Assembly: GCA_002189035.1 (NCBI GenBank)
Contig: CM007991.1
Coordinates: 186,001-250,000, forward strand
Source of the DNA: Utricularia gibba
Taxonomy: Eukaryota > Streptophyta > Magnoliopsida > Lamiales > Lentibulariaceae
Direction of reading: 5' to 3'
Length of the DNA stretch: 64,000 bases
Shown here: positions 14,573 through 26,002 of the stretch, piece after piece
Position numbering within the stretch: position 1 is the stretch's first letter
Layout of the letters: each line of letters starts with the position of its first letter
The notes under the pieces: generated by a model
The model's input: only the letters and a program-made list of their open reading frames with translations
The model's database searches: none
What the model was told of the DNA's origin: nothing
Program-made: the position numbers and the translations under genes

Positions 14573-16203
14573 ATGGAAGGTAGTTCCCTGACTCGCCTTT
14601 CCTGGGTTGTGTTATTATCTATCTGATCATCGTTCGTTTAAGCAGCGGTTGCTTGTCATGCTTAGTAGTATCAATGATCTCGATTAAGTTTTCAGAAAAG
14701 TTCTTACAGTTGAACATTGTAGTTTGAAACTTGGATTTTTGCTCTGAAATATGCGCAAACCCTTCTGATACGCTCATGTTTCTTTGAAAAAACGACGCCT
14801 TTGAGGAATTTATGGTGATGGTAAGGTGTTGGAAATAGGTCGATTGTTTTAAATCAAGGCGTGCATAGGATCAAGCATGCATGATAAAGTCTGTAATATG
14901 TTTTGTTTGGGTAGATTTTTGCTTCTGTTTCTACCCCAAAAAATTGATATAGAATTTGTAGGTTAAGTGGAAGGGAAACAGATTGATCGACTGTAACTCT
15001 GCACGTTCCTTTTTATTTAGAGCTGTTTTTTCCATATGGTATTCGATCTGGGTTGCTGTTTGGAAGTGTTTTTGAATAGTGAATGAACTTGTTTTTCAAT
15101 GAGAAGCAGATAATCGAGAGGTTACTCAGGTGAAAGACGGGCCTTCATCTTATCAGCCTCCATTTCTGAAGCTCAACCGCCTGCAATGGTGGATCATGGT
15201 TGGTCTGAATATATTCTTTCTCATCGTTGGTCAAGCTGCAGCAGTTCTCCTCGGAAGATTCTATTATGCTCAGGGTGGGAAAAGTACGTGGATGGCCACT
15301 CTAGTTCAAACAGCTGCATTTCCGATCCTCATTGCGCCGTACCTTTTCTTTTCGTCTCCTGAAAAGCGCTCTGATTCATCTTTCCGGCCTTCAATTCTGC
15401 TGATATGTGCTGCTTACTTTGTCCTTGGAGCGATGGTTGCTGGGGATAACATGCTTTATTCCACCGGACTGCTGTATCTTTCAGCTTCGACGTACTCCCT
15501 AATCTGTGCTTCCCAGTTAGCCTTCAATGCGATCTTTTCCTTCTTCATCAACAAGCAGAAGTTCACCATCTTGATCCTCAACTCAGTGGTGATCCTCTCC
15601 TTATCCGCCACTCTCCTGGGACTCAACGAAGACTCAGATGCACCATCCGGCGTCTCGAGAAGCAAGTACTTCATCGGAATCATAACTACCCTCGCCGCAT
15701 CAGCTCTCTACTCCCTCATCCTCTCCCTTTTGCAGCTCACATTCGAAAAGATTCTCAAGAAGGAAACGTTTTCAGTCGTTCTAGAAATGCAGATCTTCAC
15801 CAGCATCGTCGCGACTAGCGTTGCCCTGATCGGACTCTTCGCAAGCGGGGAATGGCGCACGCTCCACGGCGAAATGAACACCTTCGCCTCAGGGAAAGTG
15901 TCTTACGTGATGACTCTGGTGTGGACAGCCATATCGTGGCAGGTCTGCGCCGTCGGCGTTGTGGGATTGATATACCTGCTGTCCTCCCTCTTCTCCAATG
16001 TCATCAGCACGCTGTCCCTGGGCGTCACTCCCATTGCTTCACTGGTTGTTTTCCATGACCCTACCCACGGAGTGAAGATCATCGCCATGCTGATGGCCTT
16101 TTGGGGCTTCGTCTCCTACATCTACCAGAGCTATCTTGATGACCGCAACCTACGACGGAGTCCAGCCCTAGATAGCGACCCGCACGCCGGCGATTTGATC
16201 TGA
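14573..16203 (+). CDS. Purine permease family transporter (PUP)
   Basis: Two coding exons, 14573-14579 and 15110-16203, giving 366 residues. PUPs are plasma-membrane or tonoplast transporters of the drug/metabolite superfamily that import adenine, cytokinins or other small N-heterocycles. The large open frame begins mid-gene with GTG, not ATG. The real start is a 7-base coding exon (ATG GAA G followed by GTAGTT) spliced to 15110, which gives an N-terminus MEDNREVTQVKDGPSSYQPP. About ten hydrophobic segments are visible, with the family's GQAAAVLLGRFYYAQGGKSTW block after the first helix and VTPIASLVVFHDP near the ninth. Substrate cannot be predicted; the sequence is nearer the PUP10/11/21 group than PUP1. 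Confidence 0.88.
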
Positions 16204-16841
16204 TCGCCTCCTTTTGAATTCGTGTGTTTCAATCATCGGATTCAATGGAAACTCGGTTTCACTAAATTTTATTAAAAATAAAAAAATAAAAAATATTATA
16301 TTTCAATAATTATTTTGTTTTTAATATTTTTAACAAGTATAATTAAAAAATCATAAATTTGATTTAATTTATTATAAAAAGTATTCAATTCAAACGAAAG
16401 AATTAATTGAAATACAACTGTGCCCACGGAATTAACATATTTACTTTTTACAAAAATAAATGACATAACAATGAATTATCCAGCTCATTCTTTTTATTTA
16501 AAGTGTTTAAATGCGGAGCTGGGGGTAAATTTATGAATGGGTAGAGGGGGGCAGCCCGCGCAATTCCTTCGGGCAGTAATTTATTACATAATACCCGATC
16601 TTTGCTATTGCTTCTGCTAAACCATTTAAGTAAGTATCATGGTCCTAATCATAAACTGGTGTAGACTGTTAATATTTAATTATGTGACAAATGATTTTTT
16701 TACAGTAAGTCTACTAGATAGGCCTGTATGGATTATTAATCACAGGTTATGATAACAGTGCATTGGATATGTAAATAAATTTTTTAAAAAAATGAAAGGG
16801 TAGAAGGGTAAATGGGAAAATAATCTTCCAGGAAACGAGAA
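16204..16841. other. AT-rich convergent spacer
   Basis: Spacer between the 3' ends of the permease and the minus-strand CASCLR gene. It is very AT-rich at 16270-16400 with long A/T runs. No gene or clear repeat was found. Confidence 0.6.
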
Positions 16842-17809
16842 TCAGTTATCCGCGTGGTACTTGGTGTTCCTCCCAAAATCTGCCAGTTTCCGAGACCTGT
16901 TCCTGCAAAACGTCGTCGCAGAGGAGAACCGCGGCCGGGATTCGCAGCCAGCGCCGGTATCGGACGATGGTCCCTTGTGATTCCTTGGGCGGCCGGGGCT
17001 AGGCCGGATTAGAGGGCTCAGGAAGAGGGAAATGTCGGCTACGTTTACTGGAGTCTTCCCACCATCACGGCGACGGTCTGCGGCCGTCCTCCGTTGCATG
17101 TGCACCCAATGCTCGTTATCTTCCTCGTTGGAATTTCTGGCTGGAGACATTCCGCGGTGGCGATGCTGATTAGGTTCTCTTCTCGCCGTAATCGGCCTCT
17201 GGTCCGCTGAAAATGTTCGCCTATGTTTCTTCTTCACTCCTCTGGCAAACCACGACGGCGAAGGCGCCGCAACTTGAGGTAAATCTGATATCCGATTTGG
17301 ATCCTGATCTACTTTGTCCGATCTTAATCTGAAGAAAATCCGCAAAATCAGCGAAGACAGTTTCGATTTCACACCTTTCTTTTTCTCCTCCCTGACTTAG
17401 TCTCCATTGCCGCCATAGCCCCCTCACCTCCTCCTACCTGCGGAGTACTAAAAAACCTCTGATGATACCGCCGCCGCCGCCCCTCCGAATCGTAATGCGA
17501 GACGGAGATCGGAAAATACGAGCACTCCTCATTCTCCGCGTCCATCCTATCCCCGCCAATTTCCTCCGCCTGCGCCACCATCACCGAAAAAAGGCGCCCA
17601 CGCAGACACGAAGCACAGACGCCGATCTCGCTGTTCGAATCGCCTGGGTGCTTCTCGCACCTCATTCGAAAATCAGAGTAATGGCGATGATTTCCTTGTA
17701 CAGATGATCGTAGATCTCCTTCACCGTAATCGCGATCATGGATTGAACCGGAGAATCGCGACGACATATTGCTTTGGCGTTCGTCTTCTTCTTCTTCTTC
17801 CTTTTCCAC
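16842..17809 (-). CDS. Plant-specific 'CASCLRxRL' protein with an apparent 2-base frameshift
   Basis: One continuous minus-strand coding block whose frame changes once. The first part (17809 down to about 17372) contains the family signature RCEKHPGDSNSEIGVCASCL then RGRLF, and RFFSTPQV. The second part (about 17372-16842) continues with KSKLSSLILRIFFRLRSDK, a Ser/Pro-rich middle and a basic end. The two frames meet in a GTGTG tract at 17370-17374, which reads as one GT too many. No splice pair of reasonable size can join them; the only candidate intron would be 46 bases. The function of this family (remembered At3g60200/At2g44600) is unknown. The conserved part begins at Met 17665, so the 17809 and 17767 starts may be upstream extras. 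It is either an assembly error or a broken allele. Confidence 0.75.
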
Positions 17810-19313
17810 GCTTCAGGTTTCAGAAACCGCAACAAGAAGACTGGGTAGCAGAGATTGTTTCGGCGTCTGACTGCGGAACTCGTTATTTATTGGACCAATT
17901 ATAATAGCTTCCATTCCACACCATTATTTAATAACATAAATATATATACACACATCTTTCCATATTTTTTTAAATAATTAATTGTAAAGTGAAAATTAGA
18001 CATAGAAAATAATAAAAGGCTGCAGTAATGAAATCATTAGCATGTTCATGTCCCACATGTTGTCTTCCCAATCAGCATGCTAAACATCAACCCACGCAGG
18101 CACATTTTCAAGTTTTTAGTAGTCATAATCCACCAGATAATCAGTAATTATTAAATACTAATTACCAATTATTTAGTATTTAATGCAATAAAAAATGATT
18201 AGAAAAGTCACGTTTTTTTTTTGTGCATGGGGACACCGGTAACCCTTCTGGAACTCGGTGGTTTATGCGATGCGTTCATCTCCCAGCTGCCCCCTAAATG
18301 CCAATAGGAAAAGTCCCCTTTTTCCATGTGACGTGACAGATAGATGCATTTCAATTTTTCAAATACATAATAAATTTGTTTTTTTCTTCTTTTTCTAATT
18401 TCTGTAGGAGCGAGAAAGGAGATTAATTTTCATATTGAATAAATCATTAAATTAAATTTCATTTTCCGTGGGATACGGGTGTTGGTTTGGAAGTGGTCCG
18501 TCCCTTGAGTTAAGAAGCCACGACATGATTTTTGCGCAGTAGGAGCCTAGAGTTGGAGCATTTGTTATAAGTAGCATCGATAATGGATCATGGAGACCTT
18601 CATAACGATGTGGCCGGGGGCGACCACCTAATCAATTCCTCAGTTCAAGAAAAAGTGTAAGTTTCCTATATATTTTTCTATTGTATTATCATTTTAAAGA
18701 ATGATAATGTAAAAAACATACATAAAATAAATATTTTTTATTTACACATAATTTAAATTCTTATTTTTTTAAAAAAATACACAGCTATATGATCTCGTTC
18801 TTATTCTTAATAAAATGAGAATGTATAATGAAGTAAGTGTACGCAACATTTCTTAAGAGTGTGTTTGAAATCATTTCTACAAAAAATATTTTATAAAATA
18901 GTTTTATTATTAAAAAAAAACAATGATTTCTATTTCAAAATAAATAGAAATATAAAATTGATTATTATTTAAAAAAAACAATAAAAAATATTTTTTAAAA
19001 ATCAAAACTAAATTTTTTGCGTCCGGTGCGGAGATGAAGTCAATTATCGCAGCAGTGCGCACGAATTTGATCACCTAACCATTTGAAAATTTATAGAAGG
19101 CACATGATTTATTTTCACGATTTTTTTATTAAATAAATGGTATTTTTTTTATTTGGGAAATGGGCCTTTATCATCCGATTCTAGGTACTGACTATGTGGA
19201 CTGGAAATATTTTGTATTGGGCCGGGTCGGTTCCATGGCTCGCTAAGCGAGTTTCTTGGCTCTTCCTTTCATTCGACTGCTCCGCGCTTCTTCGAATCTG
19301 TACTCTGTGGAGG
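17810..19313. other. Divergent spacer upstream of the NOG1-like gene
   Basis: Spacer of 1.5 kb, AT-rich from 17900 to 19190, between two divergently transcribed genes. TGGGCC and GGGCCG promoter words at about 19154-19226 lie just upstream of the NOG1-like ATG. One exon-like short frame at 18583-18660 is listed separately. Confidence 0.55.
18583..18660 (+). other. Orphan exon-like short ORF
   Basis: An ATG opens a 25-codon frame (beginning MDHGDLHNDVAGGDHLINSS). It runs into a strong donor-like GTAAGTTT at 18657. GC content is clearly higher than the surrounding AT-rich spacer. No continuing exon was recognised before 19190. It may be the first exon of a decayed gene, a small peptide gene, or chance. 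I do not recognise the peptide. Confidence 0.2.
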
Positions 19314-22300
19314 ATGAAAGGCGCATGGAGCTTACTCCATCAATGGCAACTACCCGTGGGATTTGTTGCTAGAAGAAGTTGCAAGTTTCCGGCAGGTGAT
19401 CGGCTCTCTCTATGTCTCTATCTTCTTTTTTTTTTTTTTTTTAATCTTTCGTTTTATCGTTTCCCCCTTACTCTCTATGGTTCCCGACTGGGTTCTGCAG
19501 ATTCCGTAGAATCGAAGTATGTGGGCAAGAATTTGAAATTCTGCGCGCAAATGCAAACGGTAGCGTATGAAATCGTGAAGGGTAGCTATATGCCTGCGGG
19601 TGATAATCAAGAAAATACCAAAGTGAAGGTACTTTTAATCGGGGATATGGAGAGTTAGTGCGGATCACATTTTTGTTTTTTCTTTTCTTTTTCATGTAAC
19701 GTGTTAAGCCCAATGCCGGTTGAGGTGAAGACTGGTTTTCAGAAGAACGAGTGCAGTAATATATTTCTTATTTCAGGAAAAAGAAACATTGAACGTGGAA
19801 ACCGTTGGGGCGTTTCAAAAGCTTCCTATGGTGATGCCGTCTATTGATATCTTAAATTCTTCACTGCGCAAGGCAAGGAAGGTGGCGCCTACGAAGGGTA
19901 ATTCTTTTTTTTATATCTTTAATGTTTTCTTGGATTTGCTGCATTTTCCACCGGCAGACGTTGTTGTCGCTGATGAGACTTCAACTTTCATCATGTTTGA
20001 CTTTTTCTAGTCATACCCACTGAGTTAAATAGGCATCTTGATTCTTATATCTGGACTGAAAGTTTTATGCATTGGTTGTTTGACAGGCATTGCGAATGCT
20101 GCAAAACGTGAAAAGAATCGAGGTGCTAAGCAACTTGACATGTTAATGAAGGTAATTTGATTTCCGTCGCTGTGTTTTATGTGTTCCTTTCGCATGTTAA
20201 TGACTATATTACCATGCCTTTTTCTTTGTCAGGAGCTTGCGGTTAAGTTGAGGACATATACAGAGAACTTCCCGAGCAAAAAAAGCTTGCACCCTTATGA
20301 ACGGTCCCTTGTTGAGTTGACTCTTGGAGATGGAAACTACGAGGAGGTACAAGTCGGTTTTTTCTTTTTAAATCCCATAGGCCTATTTTCTCCCGAATTT
20401 GCATTGGCTAGGGCTACTGCAACTATTGCATGCATGAGGTATATAAGCTAGTATTTGGGTTCTGAGCAATAGAAAGTATGATTAACATTAATCCTCCTTT
20501 TTTCAGTGTTTTAAACTGGAGTTTCCTTGAGACATTATTATTTGATATTTCCCCACATGTAATGTCAAACGCTGTTTCCTTGTCCCAACCCGTTTCTTGA
20601 CTCCTGAATTCATTTCATGTTGGATTTTCCACTTATAGGTATTGTCCAGAGTTGACACCTTACGGAAGAAAGTGGTATCAATAGGAAAAGAACATGCCTC
20701 CTTTTGTGCTAAGGTTGCAACCGATTCTTGACGTGCCTCATTGTCAGCTCTTGATGTCCTCTTCATCCATGCATGAAATTGGCTAAATGCATTTCTAGTA
20801 CATGTCCGTAGGTGAAAAAGAACGTCTTCTTAGCAGTTTCATGCTGGACATTTTTCTTTCATTAATTGACATGGAACATTGCTGGTCTTTTGATCCCGCA
20901 TATACTTAATTTTGTATGCCTCCTAACATATCTCTGCGAATAGATTAATTCTAAAGTTCTTTTAGTGAGCTTTGGCAGTCGCTGTCAAAACGGGAAGCTG
21001 AGCAGCGGTTGACTGAGGTTAGCATAACTATTTAATATTTGTTATTCAATAATGTGCGTTGAATCAAGTTCATCCTTGTCCAGTGTTAGAGCAAGAAAAT
21101 TGAACTCCATGGGTTGGCTAGAGTACTCAAGTTTTTAAAAGTTCATTTTTTGTCCATCTTGCCTGCAGGGGATGAACAAGATTGAAGAAGTATTCAGCCT
21201 CGAAGGAAAGGTTGTAGATGATTTATTGAATATTGCAAAGGTAATACTAACACTCTGGGCTCAACGTATGGTGTGTAAGTGACTGCTTCATATGCTCTTG
21301 TGTTTTACTCTGGATAGGTAATTACTAGTAGGTTTGGGCGGTGATGCTATGACAAAGATGACTTGAAAAAATTTCAAATTTATTTAAGTTGTTCACAGTT
21401 CAAGACAGTTGTTTCTTGTGCACATTTCTTTGGCTCGGGGGAAACTGCAAGTAAATACGAATCTTAATGTGTATTTGTTGCTTCCTGTGGTAGACTTTGC
21501 GGGCAATGCCTGTGGTTGATCTGGAGACGCCCACCCTGTGTCTTGTTGGTGCCCCAAATGTAGGAAAGTCGTCATTAGTGCGGCTGTTGTCAACAGGAAA
21601 GCCCGAGGTTGGCACCCCATTTTTTTGTACCTATGATCGTGTGCATGTTCTCTTATTTTGTGTGCTAGTACTGCCTTTTTCTCAATGCAAAAGTCTCATT
21701 TTTTTCACTGCCCAGTTGATGCAATTTTTTCTCCCTGTTACTCAGATATGCAATTATCCATTTACAACTCGGGAATTTTGATGGGTCATATATCCCTGAG
21801 CTACCAGAATTTTCAGGTTAGGGTTTTTTTTTTAAGCTGGATTCATCTCATTGCTTCTTTTTTGCTTATCCTGTAGAGCAGTAATTTCTCTACAGGTTAC
21901 TGATACTCCTGGCTTATTACGAAGACATGATGGTAATTCTTTTACTTTTGGGCTTATCAAGTTATCTGGTTTATGATGCGTAACACAACAATAGAAAACG
22001 TGTTTGAAACTTCAACTGCATAACACAGCTAGTTTCATTAAGGTTGATTTTTGGTACAATATTCAAAATTTCATATATTCTTTCTTTGCCTGTTGTGTTG
22101 AGAGCTTTGAATTTTGAGGTTTCATTGATAATCTTTCTAAAGAAGGCTGCTCCTCTGCAGATGATAGGAATAACTTAGAAAAGCTGACTCTCGCTGTTCT
22201 CGCGCATTTGCCTACAGCAGTACTTTATGTGCATGACATCTCTGGCCATTGCGGCACCTCACCTTCAGATCAGGTTTCAAAATATGCCTTTGCAGATTTG

Positions 22301-22801
22301 TTTTTGTTGAGATGCAATGTTTTCTAAATGTAATCTAGTTAGCTTTCTTTTATTCTGTATGTGCTAAGCATCTCAATCCTTGTGTATATCAGTTCATTAT
22401 ATACAAGGAAATAAAGGAGAGGTTTGGTCACCATCTTTGGCTCGACGTGGTGTCTAAATGTGACCTACTCAGCGATCGTCCTGTGGTTTTTGTAACCGAG
22501 GATGGTGATTCAGACACCGCTGAGCTAGCCAAGTATCGAAAGATGGGACCTGAAGGAGCAATACACGTATCAGTCGCAGGTGAAATTGGCATCAATGAGG
22601 TACTTTCCTTATCAGATATGCTTTCGGCCACATGGTTAAAATCAATGTGTGCCTGTTCTGAAACTTAGCATCCTCTATACTTTTCATGGGTCTGATTAGT
22701 TGTTACCTCCTTTCCAGTTGAAGACCAAAGTGCATGAACTTCTAGTCACGCAGTCATCCAGACTTGAAAAGGGCAAAAACCAAGAAGAAACTATGAAATG
22801 A
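19314..22801 (+). CDS. Organellar NOG1-like (Obg-family) GTPase, with an apparent 1-base frameshift
   Basis: Fourteen exons: 19314-19395, 19501-19628, 19777-19897, 20087-20151, 20233-20346, 20639-20713, 20970-21017, 21169-21240, 21494-21607, 21746-21816, 21896-21932, 22161-22273, 22393-22599 and 22718-22801. The family is the NOG1 branch of Obg GTPases, which act in large ribosomal subunit assembly. The basic N-terminus and resemblance to the chloroplast protein PDE318 suggest organelle targeting. The P-loop is GAPNVGKS (about 254-261), with DTPG and SKCD motifs downstream. Exon 10 is 71 bases where 72 are needed. The invariant NYPFTTRG segment runs into a stop because one G appears to be missing from the GGG at 21771-21773. 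GILMGHISLSYQNFQ continues in the next frame. The exon 7 acceptor (GTGAG|C) is weak. Met 19194 is an alternative but less likely start. Confidence 0.82.
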
Positions 22802-22932
22802 CCAGCATATAAAGAAGAGGTAACGACTTTTGTTGCATTTTAGTAGAATTTGCAACCTTGAAGATGGATGTTTTGAGTTTTCCGAAATCTCGATTATGCC
22901 AACATCATGTAATATGGTTCTGATTGCAATAA

Positions 22933-23571
22933 TCACACAAAGATGATACCATTCTCCTGAATGGTGTCAAGAATGATTGCTAGTCTACCTTCAACTCTTT
23001 CATCCTTCTTGAGTTCATAGGCCACAGCATAAACATCAGCTTCTTTTGATCTTTCAGCAATCAGCTTCCCGATAACTCTGCACGCGTTGTCGTCTGTTAG
23101 AGAAGGCAAAGCATTCCTCAGGTCCTTGGCGTTCGTTGTGGCAACTGATACCACTTTGCTCGTCCCCCTATGCATCACCTTGGCATGAATGAATCGCTTG
23201 GAGAAGAACACATTCAGCAGAAATGGCCTCATGTACATATCTGTCTTCTGTTTCCATGACTTCCTGTTCGGCTTCTTAGCGGCTTCGCTGCTCGACCGGC
23301 GTGTCCATGCCGCGTGAACATGGAAGACCTTCTGAAACGCTTACAGTGCAATATGATGCAGAACCAACATCAGTTTTCACTCCTGCGATTGACAAACCGC
23401 GCGGAACTGAAGCAATAGATATACCTGGTTCAAAATGGGCAACGAAACCGAAACGGCAGCGTGAGATTTGATGGATGGATTTGAAGAAGTCCATGCTAGG
23501 CTACTACTTCGATTTCTCTGAAGGAGCGCCGACGTCAGAGAGACCGGTGCGCATATTCCGGCGGCAGCCAT
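22933..23571 (-). CDS. Organelle-targeted ribosomal protein L18p/L5e (uL18)-like
   Basis: Two exons on the minus strand, 23425-23571 and 22933-23331, around a 93-base intron; 181 residues. uL18 proteins bind 5S rRNA in the large subunit, but the plant L18p/L5e-like group includes divergent members of unproven function. A Ser/Ala/Arg-rich targeting sequence of about 60 residues is followed by RPFLLNVFFSKRFIHAKVMH, ATTNAKDLRNALPSLTDDNA and VIGKLIAERSKEADVYAVAY. The order of strands and the GKLIAERSKE helix match uL18. The intron was set by matching phase: the donor is CAG|GTATAT and the acceptor TTTCAG|AAGGTC. Its 3' end faces that of the NOG1-like gene, 131 bases away. An open frame upstream at 23604-23870 is probably leader, not protein. 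Confidence 0.8.
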
Positions 23572-24250
23572 TTTCCCCTAAGATAATGTAAGCAAACTGT
23601 CAATCAAAGAAGCTGGCCACTTGGACCTGAAGACGACTGCAATACGCCCGTGGAAACTGAAAATCCTAGGAATTCGATTCTAAGCTCCAAGCGAAGCAGA
23701 AAAAAATTCGAAGTCAGATCAACGAGAAGAGTAATAGCAAGAAGAAGAATCGCACCAGCGCTGGTTGTTCGCAGGATTTTGCTGTTCCCACTTCCAACTC
23801 GCTGAGAGGAAGAAGATGACGCTGATATGGGCCTAACCACAAAAGTAGAAGCCCATAAAAATGGTTTCATGCTGACTTGGATTTGGGTCTAACATTAATA
23901 ACCCAATCGATTTGGATTTCACACGGGCTTCATTACACATGGGCCTTTGGTCCAATACTCGATATACGGGCCTTTAGACAAGTTTGGAAGCCCATAGGAT
24001 TGCCGCGTAAATGGGCCCCAGTCTGTTGGCGCAATCACCGGTTTATGTGGAGCCCATGAGTTGCCCGGTAAATGACCGGTTTTGAAATGCTCTCGGTTTA
24101 AGACTTCCGAGGCAGCTCCTGACTCTACAATTCACTATCATCACCTTTACAATGAATAAGAAGAGAAAAAAGGATCAGAGAAGTGTAGCCACCTTATGAC
24201 ATGTATAGCCTTCTCTTCGTTTCGTCGCACCCCCTTCCTCTGAAACGAAA
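23572..24250. promoter_or_regulatory. Promoter region of the uL18-like gene, dense in site II words
   Basis: This stretch holds at least six TGGGC/GCCCA words between 23829 and 24057 (for example 23829-23834, 23940-23945 and 24012-24017). Such site II elements are enriched in promoters of plant ribosomal-protein and organelle-biogenesis genes, which fits the uL18-like gene just downstream on the minus strand. The right part should contain the 3' UTR of the next minus-strand gene. Confidence 0.5.
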
Positions 24251-26002
24251 CTACCCCGAAAATTTTCGGTTCTTTCTTCCAGCAGCTTTTCTTCTTCCCC
24301 TCTTCCTCCGGCTGCCTGATGGGGCTGGGAGCCTTGACGAGCGCAACTTTTGAGATTGTTGCCTGCTTCTTGGTTTCACTGGTTCTTCGACCTGAGGGCC
24401 TGAATGCCCGTGATTACTCCTCGAATCATCCGGCTCTTCTTTTATCCTTATTGGCGTATCCGTAGCACCCCATCTCCAACCTGCGTTCAAAAATTATGAA
24501 ATGAAACAAGGAAGAGAGGAAATACAGCGTAATACAGGGACCGTAACTCACCCTTCTGGATACACCAGTGAACCGTGGATGGCCAGTATTATCCATGCCA
24601 TCAGGGGCTGTATCTCCAAGACTTAAACTGTTCTCTGGCTCGGTGGTATGTTCCTTTCTGTCTCCTGTGTTGGGAGTAGATGTACTACTTGGCATGGAGA
24701 AACTGAAGTCGTCAAGGCAGGCGAAGATCCCAGCATTCTGGCTCATCACCTTGTCGAGTTTGCTCTTTAAATTGGAAACATGTGACTGCAATGAGAAGAT
24801 CTTCCAGAGCAGGTGTTCGGAAGAATTATCAGGATCTTCAGCAGATAATATTTCATCTTCCAACCCAAACTCAATGTCGGCATCTGCTATTTGAGTAGCT
24901 TTTCCTGAGTAATCAAAAGAAATGACATAATTGGCAGAAATGAGACATAGAACAGTAAACCCTCCATCCACGCAACAACTGAGATAATGAAAAAAATGCC
25001 AGTGCTTACCCAGGTTCCTCATCTCATTACGTTTGAAAACACCATCAACTGGAACCTTCCTACTCTCTGCAATGATTCACATCTCCAAATATAAATCAAG
25101 AAAGGAAACTATAGTAGAATTTTCAGTAAAATAAGCAAAAAATGAGATATTACCATAACAAGCAAACAGTTTATGTTGTGACATATAATCCGCCAAATTT
25201 GTTGTCTCTTCAACCCTTCTTCTTCTCTTTCTTTTAAGGATATCACTCCTGCAGTTTACCTGGGAAAAGGGAACTGACTTGACACCATCTATCAGAACAG
25301 AATCATCGATTGCGGTTCTTCTCCTTTTCTTGTATGCTTGAAGCTTTTTTTCATATATTTCAGATTGCGAATCCAGCTTCTTAATTTGCAATTCAAGCCA
25401 TTTACACCTCCAAATTAGAGGCTGAATATACGATCTCCAGTGCTCCGTCAGCTTCTTCCTCCTTCAGGGCACAAGGAAGATCCGCAATTAGATACAAGTC
25501 AAAGCACATCTTATTTCAAAATAAAGTTGAGATGTACTATAATTCACTACTATACAATAAGTTAGCTGATCAAAAAAATTAATTGCAAGAAAGAATGCAT
25601 CCTTGGAAAGAGAAACTACCTCGAAGAAAAACTCTCATGAAAACTATCAAAATTCTGAGTAGTGGATGAGTTATCTTGAAACAACGACAATGCTTCCGAG
25701 TCAGCCAGGGTTGCATCATTCTCCTCACCAAAATCAGAGTCATCAAAAGAACTCGAGCTTTCAGTTGCATCCTGGTGTTTTGCTGCCGTTGGCTCAAAGC
25801 GAACAGATTTCGTGCATTCTATAATGTTCACCTCTGTGTCATTAAAAGTTTGAATCTCCTCAGTCTTTTTCTCAACTGCTTGAGATTTTTCAACCGAACG
25901 CACTTCTGCTTTGTTCTGCTCATCCTTCCTTGTATATTTCATGAGCTCATCTTCAAGTTCTTTCGCGAAAATCTCATTGGCATTGTAAGCTGAACCTGCC
26001 AT
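24251..26002 (-). CDS. Unrecognised plant protein with coiled-coil core and basic C-terminus
   Basis: Five coding exons on the minus strand: 25620-26002, 25154-25461, 25010-25066, 24566-24904 and 24251-24480, about 438 residues. A 5' UTR intron from about 26404 to just before 26010 is likely. I do not recognise a named domain. Visible features are an acidic Ser-rich N-terminus beginning MAGSAYNANEIFAKELEDEL and a conserved-looking helix EHWRSYIQPLIWRCKWLELQ leading into a Lys/Gln-rich coiled coil. A Ser-rich middle and a very basic tail (GSRRKRGRRKAAGRKNRKF) follow, suggesting nuclear or nucleic-acid-associated work. The junction at 24552-24566 is uncertain. The stronger donor AAGG|GTGAGT at 24552 would end the protein early, so the weaker TG|GTGTAT was chosen because it keeps the basic tail in frame. 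The acceptor at 25461 has in-frame alternatives three bases apart. Confidence 0.65.

Noticed and set aside
23604-23870. Minus-strand frame of 88 codons upstream of the uL18-like gene.
   Set aside because: No similarity or splice link, and it overlaps the promoter words; probably leader sequence.
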